This document shows positions 1 to 9,538 of a stretch of DNA of 64,000 nt, piece after piece. Position 1 is the first letter of the stretch. Every line of letters begins with the position of its first letter. The position numbers and the translations under genes are program-made. The stretch covers positions 816,590-880,589 of the forward strand of contig NZ_MTBA01000001.1 of assembly GCF_002150805.1 (NCBI RefSeq). Direction: 5' to 3'. The notes beneath the pieces were generated by a model. That model was given only the letters and a program-made list of their open reading frames with translations, was not told where the DNA came from and made no database searches. The DNA is from Oceanospirillum sanctuarii. Lineage in GTDB: Bacteria > Pseudomonadota > Gammaproteobacteria > Pseudomonadales > Halomonadaceae.

Positions 1-770
1 TCATGACTGGTTGCTGTGCCCTCAGCCAACTCACCCAACAGAGTTCCACCAGAAGCTTCAACTGAAGGCAAAACCTCCTGATGATCGCTTCTGCCCGGCG
101 TCAGCATGATGCCTTCACGGTTAAAAGCGTAAGCTTCGCCGGTTTCTGAAAATGCCGACTTACGAAACACCTGATTAAAGCTCACCGTGGGATCGACTTC
201 AAAAACCAACACCGCAACCGGCTTGCTTGAGGAGTCCTTTACCGCCGCCGCCACATAAACAGAAGCTTCATCCTGCCCCATCAACCTTACCGGATGAGTA
301 ATTACCGCCAGCCCACCCCAGGCTTGTTTCAACAGGTAAGGAAAGGCCATCAACGGAGTGGTTAAACCAAGGCGTTCCGGGTCATCACTGGCAAGAATCG
401 TATTTCCGGGTCCAATCAGATAAAAGTGCCTGATTTCAGGATCCGAGATAACAGGGCGCAGGTAATCCCCTAAGGCGAACTGGCTCAGCTTTTTAAGGGA
501 TTCCCCCTGACCTTCGGTGATCACACGGACATGGCGGTTCAGCTCTGGCTGACGCGCCCAGGAATAGACATAGCTTCTTTTGGACCGCCCCCAGGCAGAA
601 AGACTCTGGTGAAGCGTGCCGATCTGACTTTTCAGATTCTGCTCAACCCGCTCATAGTAGAGGGATTGCAGGTGACTATAACTACTGTACGCCGTGATGC
701 TCAACAGGCCGCAGACCAGCAGCAACGCATAGAACTTAGTCCATGGAATATTAAAAGTGAACTTTGACAA
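1..770 (-). CDS. Membrane sensor protein with Cache-like periplasmic domain, 5' part
   Basis: The frame is open from a TTG at 770 down to the left edge, so 256 residues of the N-terminal part are visible and the output domain lies outside the window. TTG is the likely start because AAGGA sits 7 nt upstream and an in-frame TGA lies just before it. Residues about 14-31 form one hydrophobic segment (FYALLLVCGLLSITAYSSY). They are followed by a long extracytoplasmic region with a Cache-like flavour, including FYLIGPGNTILASDDPERLGL and AYAFNREGIMLTPG. Such domains sense small ligands in histidine kinases, diguanylate cyclases and chemoreceptors, so the signalling output cannot be named. The gene is divergent from phoX, but a regulatory link is only speculation. 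Confidence 0.7.
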   Translation of the reverse strand, partial: MSKFTFNIPWTKFYALLLVCGLLSITAYSSYSHLQSLYYERVEQNLKSQIGTLHQSLSAWGRSKRSYVYSWARQPELNRHVRVITEGQGESLKKLSQFALGDYLRPVISDPEIRHFYLIGPGNTILASDDPERLGLTTPLMAFPYLLKQAWGGLAVITHPVRLMGQDEASVYVAAAVKDSSSKPVAVLVFEVDPTVSFNQVFRKSAFSETGEAYAFNREGIMLTPGRSDHQEVLPSVEASGGTLLGELAEGTATSH

Positions 771-953
771 AATTCAGTCCTTGTTGGCCCAGCCCAAACA
801 CCCCTGAAATCGTTCGGCACACACAGGTATAAATTAATCATAGGGCAGATACACGGGAATTGTAGCCTATTAAGCAACACCCAAGAAGTCATTGAAATAT
901 AACTTATCTTTCGGATTTTATGAGGATATTGTGAAAGACAGGAAATGATTGAA

Positions 954-1001
954 ATGTCATCCTGCTGTCACAGCATTGTTACATTCAATCCTTAGTTTAA
1001 T
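954..1001 (+). promoter_or_regulatory. Triple Pho box upstream of phoX
   Basis: Three 7-bp half-sites lie in direct repeat at an exact 11-bp period: ATGTCAT (954-960), CTGTCAC (965-971) and TTGTTAC (976-982), separated by 4-bp spacers. The last two closely match the known PhoB consensus (CTGTCAT, four bases, CTGTCAT). TTTAAT at 996-1001 is placed as a -10 element, as expected for a PhoB-activated promoter whose Pho box replaces the -35. It points toward phoX, 66 bp downstream. The rest of 771-1066 shows nothing else recognisable. Confidence 0.75.
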
Positions 1002-1066
1002 GATCCATATCAAGTTCTGACTGCACATCAGAGATAAAAAATCAAACGACCACATGGATCTGAAAC

Positions 1067-2980
1067 ATGAGCAATTTTGAACAGCAGGATGATCTGAACC
1101 ATCCGGTAACCGACACACCGGAATTTACCCGAATTATTGAAGAAGGCCTAAGTCGCCGTCAGTTTATGGGCGGCGCTGCCCTGCTTGGCTTGGGCACTCT
1201 GGCCGCAGGCTGCACACCACTGGGCATGAGTTCTGGTTCGGCCAGTTCAAAAGCGATGAGCCCTGAAATTGGCTTTAAAGCGATCCCGGCTTCTACTGCG
1301 GACACCATCACAGTTCCTGATGGCTACCGCTGGGAACGCCTGATCTCCTGGGGCGACCCTCTGTTCTCAGACGCAGCAGAGTTTATCAATGGCGGCAAAA
1401 ACAACGCCTATGATCAGGAACGTCAATTTGGCGATAACAACGATGGCATGAGCTTTTTTCCGCTGTCGGAAGATCGCGCCATCATGGCGATCAACAACGA
1501 ATACACCAACTATGAGTACCTGTTCCCGCATCAGGGTAAACAGATGACCCCTAGCGATGTTCGCAAAGCACAGGCAGCACACGGAGTTTCTGTGTTTGAA
1601 ATCCGCAAGGTCAACGGCAGCTGGAAAGTGGTTAAAGACAGCCGCTTCAACCGTCGTATCCATGCCAATACGCCAATGGAGCTGACCGGCCCTGCAGCTG
1701 GCAGCAATCTGCTGAAAACATCTGCTGATCCATCCGGCACCAAAGTTCTCGGCACTTTTAACAACTGCGCCAACGGCCAAACCCCATGGGGTACTTACCT
1801 GACCTGCGAAGAAAACTTTAACGGTTATTTTGGTAGTGATTCATCCGTTGATCTGGGATCCGATGCGAAACGTTATGGCATCGGTGCTAAAGACGCGGGT
1901 TATCAGTGGCACAAACACGACAGCCGCTTTGATTTGTCACTTAACCCACAGGAACCTAACCGACACGGCTGGGTTGTTGAAATTGATCCGCAAAATCCGG
2001 ACAGCAAACCGAAGAAACGCACCGCACTGGGCCGCTTCAAGCATGAAAATGCAGCACTAACCATCAATAAGGATGGCTATGTTGTGGTGTATCTGGGCGA
2101 TGATCAACGGGGCGAACACCTTTATAAGTTTGTCTCGAAGAACCGCTATAACCCGGATAATCAGGCTGCCAACCGTGATCTTCTGGAAGAAGGCACGCTG
2201 TATGTTGCCCGCTTTGATGCCGAGCCGGGCAAAGTTGCCGGTCGCGGCGAATGGCTTGAGCTGACCTTTGGTAAAAACGGCCTGACTCCGGAAAACGGTT
2301 TTGCCGACCAGGCCGAAGTACTGGTATTTGCCCGCCGAGCGGCCACACAGGTTGGTGCAACCACTATGGATCGCCCGGAATGGGTTGCAGTCCATCCATC
2401 AGGACAACAGGTTTTCTGCACCCTGACCAACAACAAGAACCGTGGTAAAGAAGGCCAGCCGATTGGCGGCCCTAACCCTCGCGCGAAAAATAACTACGGC
2501 CAGATCGTTCGCTGGCAGCCTGAAAACAATGATCACACAGCATCCGGCTTTAACTGGGATCTGTTCGTGATGGCGGGCAACCCGGAAGTTCATGGCGACA
2601 CCGCTTATGGCGGCTCAGCAAACATCAATAAGGACAACATGTTCAACAGTCCTGATGGACTGGGTTTTGATGCCGCAGGACGCCTCTGGATTCAGACCGA
2701 TGGCAAATACTCAAACAAGGGTGATTTTGCCGGTATGGGGAACAACCAAATGCTGTGCGCAGACCCTGCAAGTGGTGAGATTCGCCGTTTCCTGACAGGC
2801 CCTGTTGCCTGCGAGATTACCGGCCTTGCATTTACACCAGACTATCGCACACTCTTTGTCGGCGTTCAGCACCCTGGGGAAGATCTGCAACCCTCTCACT
2901 TCCCGGATGGTGGCCAGAATACACCCCGCTCATCGGTCATTATGATCCAGCGTGAAGACGGCGGAATTATCGGCACTTAA
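1067..2980 (+). CDS. phoX: PhoX-family alkaline phosphatase (Tat exported)
   Basis: Calcium-dependent phosphomonoesterase of the PhoX/DUF839 family, releasing phosphate from organic esters outside the cytoplasm. The 637 residues begin with a twin-arginine signal: SRRQFMGG at 29-36 followed by a hydrophobic stretch. LAAGC with Cys49 could be a lipobox, so a lipid-anchored form is possible. The middle holds the family hallmark WGTYLTCEENFNGYFG and a GRFKHEN segment; the C-terminal half is rich in the Gly/Asp/Asn turns of a six-bladed propeller. Full length for the family. It stands alone, with a Pho box upstream and a terminator downstream, which indicates induction on phosphate starvation. PhoX suits marine bacteria because it does not rely on zinc. 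Confidence 0.92.
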   Translation: MSNFEQQDDLNHPVTDTPEFTRIIEEGLSRRQFMGGAALLGLGTLAAGCTPLGMSSGSASSKAMSPEIGFKAIPASTADTITVPDGYRWERLISWGDPLFSDAAEFINGGKNNAYDQERQFGDNNDGMSFFPLSEDRAIMAINNEYTNYEYLFPHQGKQMTPSDVRKAQAAHGVSVFEIRKVNGSWKVVKDSRFNRRIHANTPMELTGPAAGSNLLKTSADPSGTKVLGTFNNCANGQTPWGTYLTCEENFNGYFGSDSSVDLGSDAKRYGIGAKDAGYQWHKHDSRFDLSLNPQEPNRHGWVVEIDPQNPDSKPKKRTALGRFKHENAALTINKDGYVVVYLGDDQRGEHLYKFVSKNRYNPDNQAANRDLLEEGTLYVARFDAEPGKVAGRGEWLELTFGKNGLTPENGFADQAEVLVFARRAATQVGATTMDRPEWVAVHPSGQQVFCTLTNNKNRGKEGQPIGGPNPRAKNNYGQIVRWQPENNDHTASGFNWDLFVMAGNPEVHGDTAYGGSANINKDNMFNSPDGLGFDAAGRLWIQTDGKYSNKGDFAGMGNNQMLCADPASGEIRRFLTGPVACEITGLAFTPDYRTLFVGVQHPGEDLQPSHFPDGGQNTPRSSVIMIQREDGGIIGT

Positions 2981-3010
2981 GTCAAAACTTTAGTCCATTC
3001 AATACCTCTC

Positions 3011-3036
3011 AAGGGCAGCTTTAAGCTGCCCTTTTT
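3011..3036 (+). terminator. Rho-independent terminator of phoX
   Basis: AAGGGCAGC and GCTGCCCTT form a strong stem around a short T/A-rich loop and run into TTTTT, 31 bp after the phoX stop. Confidence 0.85.
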
Positions 3037-3130
3037 AGTATTCTTCCTCTATATTTGTCAGTGGCCGCCCCGTGCAGCTACAAAAAAAAGCAGTTAGAAT
3101 AAAAAAAATACACCTAATTATAATTATGAA

Positions 3131-3148
3131 CGTAATCAACAGATTACG
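3131..3148. promoter_or_regulatory. Inverted repeat upstream of the mrp operon, possible operator
   Basis: CGTAATC (3131-3137), AACA, GATTACG (3142-3148) is a perfect 7-bp dyad in the AT-rich leader 89 bp before mrpA. Its symmetry and site suggest a regulator binding site. No regulator gene lies next to the operon, so the protein is unknown. Confidence 0.4.
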
Positions 3149-3236
3149 GTCGAACCACCCCATAAATGGCAAGTAACTATCGATCAATCAGACCTTTGAC
3201 GATTGAACAACAAGATGGACAAAACAGGAGCTACCC

Positions 3237-6038
3237 TTGTTGAATGACCTGATCTGGATACCACTGTTACCCTTATTGGGAACCCTGGTACCACTCTTTG
3301 CATCGAGGTTTAGCCGCAGTGCGTGCGCTTTCCTTACTGCAGGCCTTCCCGCCCTTGCTTTAGTTCTGGTTTTACAGCTTGCGCCTCAGGTGTTTGAAGG
3401 TGAAACCGTTCGCCAAAGCTTCGGCTGGATTCCTCAGATGGGACTTGAGCTTGCGTTCCGTTTAGATGGTTTGGCACTGCTCTTTACCTTGCTGATTTTG
3501 GGGATAGGTTTACTGGTCGTGCTTTACGCACGCTATTACCTGTCGGAAAAAGATTCGATGGGTAAGTTCTACGCTTATCTGATTCTCTTTATGTTCGCCA
3601 TGCTCGGCGTGGTGATGTCAGACAACCTGATCCAGCTATGGATGTTCTGGGAACTGACCAGTATCAGCTCCTTCCTGCTGATCAGCTTCTGGGGGCACAA
3701 GACCGAAGCCCGCAAAGGTGCCCGTATGGCACTGACCATTACTGGTGCCGGTGGCCTGGCTTTGCTGGCGGGCGTTCTGCTGATCGGTAACGTTGTCGGC
3801 AGTTACAGCCTGCATGATGTTCTGGCCAGTGGCGATCTGATCCGCGAACATGCGGCTTACCCGGTTATTCTTGTTCTGGTTCTGCTGGGCGCGTTCACCA
3901 AATCTGCTCAGTTCCCGTTCCACTTCTGGCTGCCACATGCTATGGCGGCACCAACCCCGGTTAGTGCATACCTGCACTCAGCAACCATGGTTAAGGCGGG
4001 TATCTTCCTGATGGCCCGTATGTATCCGGTACTTTCCGGTACAGAGCTGTGGTTCCTGATTGTAAGCATGACAGGCCTGGCGACACTGCTTCTCGGTGCC
4101 TACGTTGCCCTGTTCAAACATGACCTGAAAGGCCTACTGGCTTACTCAACCGTCAGTCATCTGGGTCTGATCACCTTGTTGCTGGGCATGGGTACGGAGC
4201 TTGCTGCAGTCGCAGCCCTGTTCCACATCATTAACCACGCAACCTTTAAAGCGTCACTCTTTATGGCTGCGGGTATCATTGATCACGAATCCGGCTCGCG
4301 GGATATGCGTCAGCTGAACGGTTTGTGGAAATACATGCCGTACACCGCGACATTGGCGATGGTTGCTGCTGCAGCAATGGCCGGTGTGCCACTGCTTAAC
4401 GGCTTCCTGTCGAAAGAGATGTTCTTCGCAGAAACTCTGCATCAGGATTCTCTGGGTTCTCTGTCTTGGATGGTTCCCGTCTTTGCAACACTGGGCGGTG
4501 TTTTCTCTGTCGCCTACTCATTGCGCTTTATTCACGATGTATTCTTCAACGGCGAGCCGATCAATCTGCCAAAAACGCCTCATGAGCCACCGCGCTACAT
4601 GCGGGTTCCGGTCGAGATTCTGGTTGCGCTGTGCCTGTTAGTGGGTGTTCTGCCGACCTTTGTAATCGGTGATCTGCTTTACACAGCGTCTGCGGCAACT
4701 CTGCAGGGTGCTGTACCTGAGTACAGTCTGGCGATCTGGCACGGCTTTAACTTCCCGCTGTTGATGAGCTTTATTGCACTGGCTGGTGGTATTGCGGTTT
4801 ATGTTAATCGTAAGGAACTGTTCCAGTTCCAGGCTCAGTTCCCTGAGAACGATCCGAAACTGGTCTTCGAAGCTATCATTCAGATGATCCATAAGCAGAT
4901 TACCCGCTTTATGGAACTGGCAGAGAACGGCTCACTTCAGCGTTACAGCTATATGATGCTGAGCCTGGCCATGGTCATGATGGCCAAGCCTCTGCTGGAT
5001 CTGAACGCAACCGCAGGCCATCGCCCGCAAATCCCGGTTGATGCGATCTCCATCACGGGTGCTGTCCTGCTGGCAATCGGCGCGCTGGCAACTGTGATCT
5101 GGAACCGTCAACGTATGGTGGCCCTGGTAGCGCTTTCCGTTGTTGGTTTGATCGTATCTCTGATGTTCGCTAAGTTCTCAGCACCGGATCTGGCACTGAC
5201 GCAGCTGGCTGTGGAAGTGGTAACCGTAATCCTGCTGATGTTGGCACTTTTCTTCCTGCCGCAGACCACGCCAAAAGAGTCCTCGCCCAAGCGTGTAGCT
5301 CGTGATCTGGGTATTGCTGCTGTAATCGGCGGTGTCATCGGTACCATCAGCTACGCCATGATGACCCGTCCGCTGGAAAGTATCTCTACCTTCTTCCTGG
5401 AAAACAGTAAGACCGGTGGCGGCGGTACCAACGTGGTGAACGTGATTCTGGTGGACTTCCGTGGCTTCGATACGCTGGGCGAGATCACCGTATTGGGTAT
5501 TGCGGCACTGGGTATCTTCAAACTGATCGCCCGTATGCGCCTTTATATGCCTGCCAGTGATGGTGATGGCCGTCCATGGTCGAAAGACAGCCACCCTCTG
5601 ATGCTGTCGGTGGTTTCTCAGAGCCTTCTGCCTCTGGCGCTGCTGGTATCCGCTTATATCTTCCTGCGTGGTCACAACATGCCGGGCGGTGGCTTTATTG
5701 CCGGTCTGATCACCTCTGTAGCCATTATTCAGCAGTACATTGCTCACGGTGTTGACTGGATCAAAGCCCGTATGAAGCTGGATTATCAACTGATGATCGG
5801 CAGCGGTATCACCATTGCGGCTCTGACAGGTCTGGGCAGCTGGTTCTTTGACCGTCCGTTCCTGACCTCCTGGTTTGATCACTTCCATCTGCCTCTGGTG
5901 GGCGAATTTGAGCTGGCAAGCGCCATGCTGTTCGACCTCGGGGTATATCTGACCGTTGTAGGGGCAACCATGCTGATTCTGGCAAACCTCGGTAAATTGA
6001 CGACCAGTGAACGTCCTGTACTGAAGGAGCACGATTAA
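3237..6038 (+). CDS. mrpA: Na+/H+ antiporter Mrp subunit A, fused to subunit B
   Basis: Largest subunit of the Mrp (Mnh/Pha) cation/proton antiporter, a multi-subunit inner-membrane complex related to respiratory complex I. The N-terminal two thirds are a NuoL-like proton channel: MFWELTS near residue 138 holds the conserved membrane glutamate and HSATMVKAG near 250 the conserved lysine. The C-terminal part (from about 780) is an MnhB domain ([16 protein letters not shown]), so A and B are one 933-residue protein, as in group-2 operons of Pseudomonas and rhizobia. The start is TTG with AGGAG 6 nt upstream; a second TTG follows directly. mrpC begins 2 nt after the stop. Confidence 0.93.
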   Translation: MLNDLIWIPLLPLLGTLVPLFASRFSRSACAFLTAGLPALALVLVLQLAPQVFEGETVRQSFGWIPQMGLELAFRLDGLALLFTLLILGIGLLVVLYARYYLSEKDSMGKFYAYLILFMFAMLGVVMSDNLIQLWMFWELTSISSFLLISFWGHKTEARKGARMALTITGAGGLALLAGVLLIGNVVGSYSLHDVLASGDLIREHAAYPVILVLVLLGAFTKSAQFPFHFWLPHAMAAPTPVSAYLHSATMVKAGIFLMARMYPVLSGTELWFLIVSMTGLATLLLGAYVALFKHDLKGLLAYSTVSHLGLITLLLGMGTELAAVAALFHIINHATFKASLFMAAGIIDHESGSRDMRQLNGLWKYMPYTATLAMVAAAAMAGVPLLNGFLSKEMFFAETLHQDSLGSLSWMVPVFATLGGVFSVAYSLRFIHDVFFNGEPINLPKTPHEPPRYMRVPVEILVALCLLVGVLPTFVIGDLLYTASAATLQGAVPEYSLAIWHGFNFPLLMSFIALAGGIAVYVNRKELFQFQAQFPENDPKLVFEAIIQMIHKQITRFMELAENGSLQRYSYMMLSLAMVMMAKPLLDLNATAGHRPQIPVDAISITGAVLLAIGALATVIWNRQRMVALVALSVVGLIVSLMFAKFSAPDLALTQLAVEVVTVILLMLALFFLPQTTPKESSPKRVARDLGIAAVIGGVIGTISYAMMTRPLESISTFFLENSKTGGGGTNVVNVILVDFRGFDTLGEITVLGIAALGIFKLIARMRLYMPASDGDGRPWSKDSHPLMLSVVSQSLLPLALLVSAYIFLRGHNMPGGGFIAGLITSVAIIQQYIAHGVDWIKARMKLDYQLMIGSGITIAALTGLGSWFFDRPFLTSWFDHFHLPLVGEFELASAMLFDLGVYLTVVGATMLILANLGKLTTSERPVLKEHD

Positions 6039-6040
6039 TA

Positions 6041-6406
6041 ATGGAAGGACTATACGCTTTCTGCGTAGGCCTGCTGACGGCCTGCGGTATTTTCTTAGCC
6101 CTTCGCGGACGGACTTTCCCCGTGGTTGTGGGCCTGACACTGCTTTCTTATGCAGTTAACCTGTTCCTGTTTGCCAGCGGCCGCCTGAAACTGAATGCGG
6201 CTGCGGTTCTGGGACAGTCCGAGCAATACAGTGATCCACTGCCTCAGGCACTGGTTCTGACTGCGATCGTAATTGGTTTTGCAATGACAGCCTTTGTTGT
6301 AATTCTGGCAATGCGTGCCCGGGCCGATCTGGGTAACGACCACGTGGATGGCCGCCTGCCTGAAGCGCCTAAGCCACGTCTTCCTCGTCGTACGGGGGGA
6401 CAATAA
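6041..6406 (+). CDS. mrpC: Na+/H+ antiporter Mrp subunit C
   Basis: Small NuoK-like membrane subunit of the Mrp complex, 121 residues with three predicted helices and a basic, proline-rich cytoplasmic tail (PKPRLPRRTGG). ALVLTAIVIGFAMTAFVV is the typical third helix of the MnhC/NuoK family. It follows mrpA by 2 nt, and its stop overlaps the mrpD start in TAATG, showing translational coupling. Confidence 0.92.
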   Translation: MEGLYAFCVGLLTACGIFLALRGRTFPVVVGLTLLSYAVNLFLFASGRLKLNAAAVLGQSEQYSDPLPQALVLTAIVIGFAMTAFVVILAMRARADLGNDHVDGRLPEAPKPRLPRRTGGQ

Positions 6407-7932
6407 TGCAGCATCTGGCTATTCTTCCGATTCTGATCCCTCTATTTACCGGTGCACTGCTTCTGCTGCCACCGTTTAAAGACATTCTGAATCGTCAGCG
6501 CGGACTGGCTCTGGTTTCTGTCACCGCACAGATTATCTTTGCCGCCATGCTACTGATGACCGCAGCAACTGAAGGCACCCAGATGTATGTTCTGGGTGAC
6601 TGGCAGCCGCCTTTCGGCATCGTTCTGGTGGCTGATCGTCTGTCTACTATGCTGGTGCTGCTGACTTCAGTGCTTTGTGCCGGTGCATTGCTTTACGCCT
6701 GTGCCGGTCAGGACAAAGGCGGTCAGTACTTCCACCCTCTGTTTATGTTCCAGGTGATGGGGATCAACGGTGCGTTTCTGACCGGCGACATCTTCAACCT
6801 GTTCGTATTCTTCGAAGTTCTGCTGATCGCATCCTACGCCCTGCTGGTTCACGGTGGTGGTAAACAGAAGACTCAGGCGGCGGTTCACTATGTGATTCTG
6901 AACCTGATCGGTTCCAGCCTGTTCCTGTTTGGTCTGGGTATTCTGTACGGCACGCTGGGCACCCTGAATATCGCTGATATGGCAATTCAGGTACGTCATC
7001 TGGGTGAAGCAGAAGCGATTCTGGCCAAAGCCGGTGGTTTGTTGCTGCTGTTGGTATTTGGCCTGAAAGCAGCCCTTCTACCACTGCACTTCTGGCTACC
7101 GCGCACCTACTCGTCCGCTTCAGCCCCTGTTGCAGCCCTCTTCGCTATTATGACCAAGGTTGGTATCTACAGTATCTTCCGCGTTCATACGCTGATCTTT
7201 GGCGAAGAGGCGAATCTGCTGGCAGATATCGCACTGCCTTGGCTCTGGCCAATGGCGATGGGCACTCTGGCAATCGGTACTCTGGGTGTTTTCGCAAGTC
7301 CGACACTGCGTGTTATGACCGCGAACCTTGTGGTGATCTCAGCAGGTACTCTGCTGATTGCTGCAGCACTTCAGTCCGAGAAAGCAACCTCTGCAGCACT
7401 GTACTACATGTTGCACAGTACGCTGGTTACCGGTGCACTCTTCCTGATTGCAGATCTGATCTCCCGTCAGCGTGGTAAAGCGGAAGACCGTTTCGTGAAA
7501 TCCCGTGCGATGGCTCAGCCTAAGCTACTGGGTTTTGCCTTTGTGATTGCCGCTCTGGCTATTATCGGTCTGCCGCCACTGTCTGGTTTTGTTGGCAAGG
7601 TTCTGATCATGCGTGCTGCTGAATCAACCGCTGAGATCATCTGGATCTGGCCGCTGATTCTGGTAAGCAGTCTGATGGGGCTGGTTGCTATCTCCCGTGC
7701 AGGTACCACCCTGTTCTGGCGTGTCACCACCGCACCATCCAGTGATGATAAAGCACATCCCTTTGAGATTGCGGGTATTGCGCTGCTGCTGGCCGCTTCA
7801 CCGCTGCTGGTGATCTTTGGTGGTTTTGTCACTGAGTTTACCGCCGATGCCGCCCAGCAACTGCACGATCTGACCCAATCCGTAAATGCTCTTCTGCCTG
7901 AAAGCACCCTACATACCGGAGGCGATCACTAA
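6406..7932 (+). CDS. mrpD: Na+/H+ antiporter Mrp subunit D
   Basis: Second NuoN/NuoL-like proton-channel subunit of the Mrp antiporter, 508 residues and about 14 membrane helices. FNLFVFFEVLLIASYALL carries the conserved glutamate and ALFAIMTKVGIYSIFR the conserved lysine thought to carry protons. LPPLSGFVGK near residue 385 is the usual broken-helix motif. Start and stop both overlap neighbouring genes by one base (TAATG), so it is made in step with mrpC and mrpE. Confidence 0.93.
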   Translation: MQHLAILPILIPLFTGALLLLPPFKDILNRQRGLALVSVTAQIIFAAMLLMTAATEGTQMYVLGDWQPPFGIVLVADRLSTMLVLLTSVLCAGALLYACAGQDKGGQYFHPLFMFQVMGINGAFLTGDIFNLFVFFEVLLIASYALLVHGGGKQKTQAAVHYVILNLIGSSLFLFGLGILYGTLGTLNIADMAIQVRHLGEAEAILAKAGGLLLLLVFGLKAALLPLHFWLPRTYSSASAPVAALFAIMTKVGIYSIFRVHTLIFGEEANLLADIALPWLWPMAMGTLAIGTLGVFASPTLRVMTANLVVISAGTLLIAAALQSEKATSAALYYMLHSTLVTGALFLIADLISRQRGKAEDRFVKSRAMAQPKLLGFAFVIAALAIIGLPPLSGFVGKVLIMRAAESTAEIIWIWPLILVSSLMGLVAISRAGTTLFWRVTTAPSSDDKAHPFEIAGIALLLAASPLLVIFGGFVTEFTADAAQQLHDLTQSVNALLPESTLHTGGDH

Positions 7933-8435
7933 TGTTTACGGTAAGAGAATCCCGTTTTCTGCCGATGCCATTTCACAGCCTCCTGCTGTTGGTGGTTTGG
8001 CTGCTGCTGAATAACACACTGGCCTTTGGCCATATCCTGCTGGCTCTTTTCTTTGGCTGGTCGATCCCGAAACTGGTGTCCATCCTGAAGCACGGACACC
8101 CGACCATCAAAAAGCCCTGGCTGACAGTACGCTACTTCTTCATGGTGATGATGGACATCATCGTTGCCAATATCGAAGTTGCCATGATGGTGCTTGGCCC
8201 ACTGAAAAAACTACAGCCGGGCTTTGTCGCCATTCCACTGGATATCACCTCTGATCTTGGAGTGACGCTGCTGGCCAGTACTATTTCCCTGACCCCGGGT
8301 ACGGTCAGTGCCGAAATCTCTGAAGATCGAAAATGGCTCTACGTTCACGCATTGCACATGGATGATCCTCAGGAGCTGATCGATCAGGCCAAGAAGCGTT
8401 ATGAAGCACCGCTGAAGGAGATTCTGGGATGTTAA
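7932..8435 (+). CDS. mrpE: Na+/H+ antiporter Mrp subunit E
   Basis: MnhE-family subunit, 167 residues. It has hydrophobic helices in the N-terminal third (SLLLLVVWLLLNNTLAFG, HILLALFFGWSIP), a further helix near residue 75, and a soluble C-terminal part. LASTISLTPGTVSAEIS is the family signature. In studied Mrp systems this subunit is needed for assembly rather than for the ion path itself. The stop overlaps the mrpF start by 7 nt. Confidence 0.92.
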   Translation: MFTVRESRFLPMPFHSLLLLVVWLLLNNTLAFGHILLALFFGWSIPKLVSILKHGHPTIKKPWLTVRYFFMVMMDIIVANIEVAMMVLGPLKKLQPGFVAIPLDITSDLGVTLLASTISLTPGTVSAEISEDRKWLYVHALHMDDPQELIDQAKKRYEAPLKEILGC

Positions 8436-8698
8436 GTTGGGCTATTAATTTTACCGCTGCGATGATCTGTATAGCGCTGATCCTCAACCTGTGGCGAATG
8501 GTTCAGGGCCCAAGCATTCAGGATCGCATTCTGGCACTGGATACCATGTGCATTAACAGTATTGCGCTGATCATTCTGTACGGCATCAACATGGGTACGG
8601 GTCTTTATTTTGAGGCAGCACTGCTGATTGCGATGATGGGCTTTGTAAGTACATCCGCACTGTGCAAATACCTGCTGCGTGGCGACCTGATCGAATAA
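8429..8698 (+). CDS. mrpF: Na+/H+ antiporter Mrp subunit F
   Basis: Small MnhF-family membrane protein, 89 residues with three helices. RMVQGPSIQDRILALDTM contains the conserved GP..xDR segment of MrpF/PhaF, with an Asp within the membrane region. It overlaps the end of mrpE. Unlike the other genes of the operon, it is separated from the next one by 72 nt holding a hairpin. Confidence 0.92.
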   Translation: MLSWAINFTAAMICIALILNLWRMVQGPSIQDRILALDTMCINSIALIILYGINMGTGLYFEAALLIAMMGFVSTSALCKYLLRGDLIE

Positions 8699-8729
8699 GA
8701 AAGATCAGCACCCTAACCCTAATGCAATA

Positions 8730-8750
8730 AGCAGGAGCCGGGCTCCTGCT
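8730..8750. other. Hairpin between mrpF and mrpG
   Basis: AGCAGGAGC, CGG, GCTCCTGCT is a perfect 9-bp stem with a 3-nt loop. No T-run follows (CTGAAAATTT), so it is not a standard terminator. It may stabilise the upstream mRNA or lower mrpG levels. Confidence 0.6.
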
Positions 8751-8770
8751 CTGAAAATTTAAGGTGAAAT

Positions 8771-9163
8771 ATGGAAACCTGGCTGGAGGGCATTGTCGCC
8801 CTCATCCTAGTATTCGGAGGCGCTTTCCTGCTGATCGGCTCGATCGGTCTGGTTCGTCTGCCTGATATCTATACCCGCCTGCATGGGCCTACCAAGGCAA
8901 CAACACTGGGCATTGCAAGTTTACTGCTGGTTTCGGCAGTGGTATCCAGTGTTCTGCAGGGAACAATCTCTGTGCATGAATTGCTGATCACACTCTTCCT
9001 GCTGATCACAGCACCTGTTTCGGCCAATATGATCGCCAAAACTGCAATGCACCATGATCTGCCCGCTTGGAAACGTACTCAGGGTCAGGAACTGATCGAG
9101 CCTGCCAGCCGTCAGGCTGCTCCTGATGATCATCAGGAAGAACGCGACACCAAGCTACCTTAG
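8771..9163 (+). CDS. mrpG: Na+/H+ antiporter Mrp subunit G
   Basis: MnhG-family subunit, 130 residues. It has three membrane helices (ALILVFGGAFLLIGSIGLVR first), then the family signature RLPDIYTRLHGPTKATTLG near residues 30-48, and a hydrophilic tail. It completes the group-2 set A(B)CDEFG. AAGGTGAAAT precedes the ATG. It is the last gene of the operon, followed by a strong terminator. Confidence 0.92.
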   Translation: METWLEGIVALILVFGGAFLLIGSIGLVRLPDIYTRLHGPTKATTLGIASLLLVSAVVSSVLQGTISVHELLITLFLLITAPVSANMIAKTAMHHDLPAWKRTQGQELIEPASRQAAPDDHQEERDTKLP

Positions 9164-9210
9164 GTGCCGTTCCTCCACTCTGTTGCAGAACAGAGCTGAT
9201 CATCAAACAA

Positions 9211-9249
9211 AAATAACCCCGCAAGTTACGGCTTGCGGGGTTATTTTTT
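9211..9249 (+). terminator. Terminator of the mrp operon
   Basis: AAATAACCCCGCAAG pairs with CTTGCGGGGTTATTT over a 6-nt loop and runs into T-rich sequence. It is one of the strongest terminators in the window, 48 bp after mrpG. Confidence 0.92.
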
Positions 9250-9538
9250 GCCTGTTTTAAACGCAACCATAGACCTGACAGTCAGATTAAGGCAAAATCC
9301 AATTCATACACACGTTTGAAACACTGATTTGTTTGTAGATCTGTCAGTATCGGCCGTCTTGCCAGAAACCCTCTTCCGGCACCAAAGATCCGTTACGCGT
9401 CTCAAAATCAACCTGAAGCAACTATGCTCTGATTCACAGGCTAATCCTGAACAAGCCCTGAATCTCAGTTCGTTATGAGATGAATTTCAACGAGCCAAAA
9501 GCTATAGGTTGCACTGACTGATACAGGTGAAAGTTAAA
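9250..9538 (+). other. Gene-free leader before the ketoacyl synthase gene
   Basis: No supported gene, repeat or clear operator is visible between the mrp terminator and the ketoacyl synthase start. The sequence is of ordinary composition and presumably holds the promoter of the downstream gene, but no -35/-10 pair stands out. Confidence 0.5.

Noticed and set aside
5178..6140. 320-codon open frame on the minus strand
   Set aside because: It lies opposite mrpA, and its Gln/His/Arg/Thr-rich translation is typical of an antisense frame of a membrane protein.
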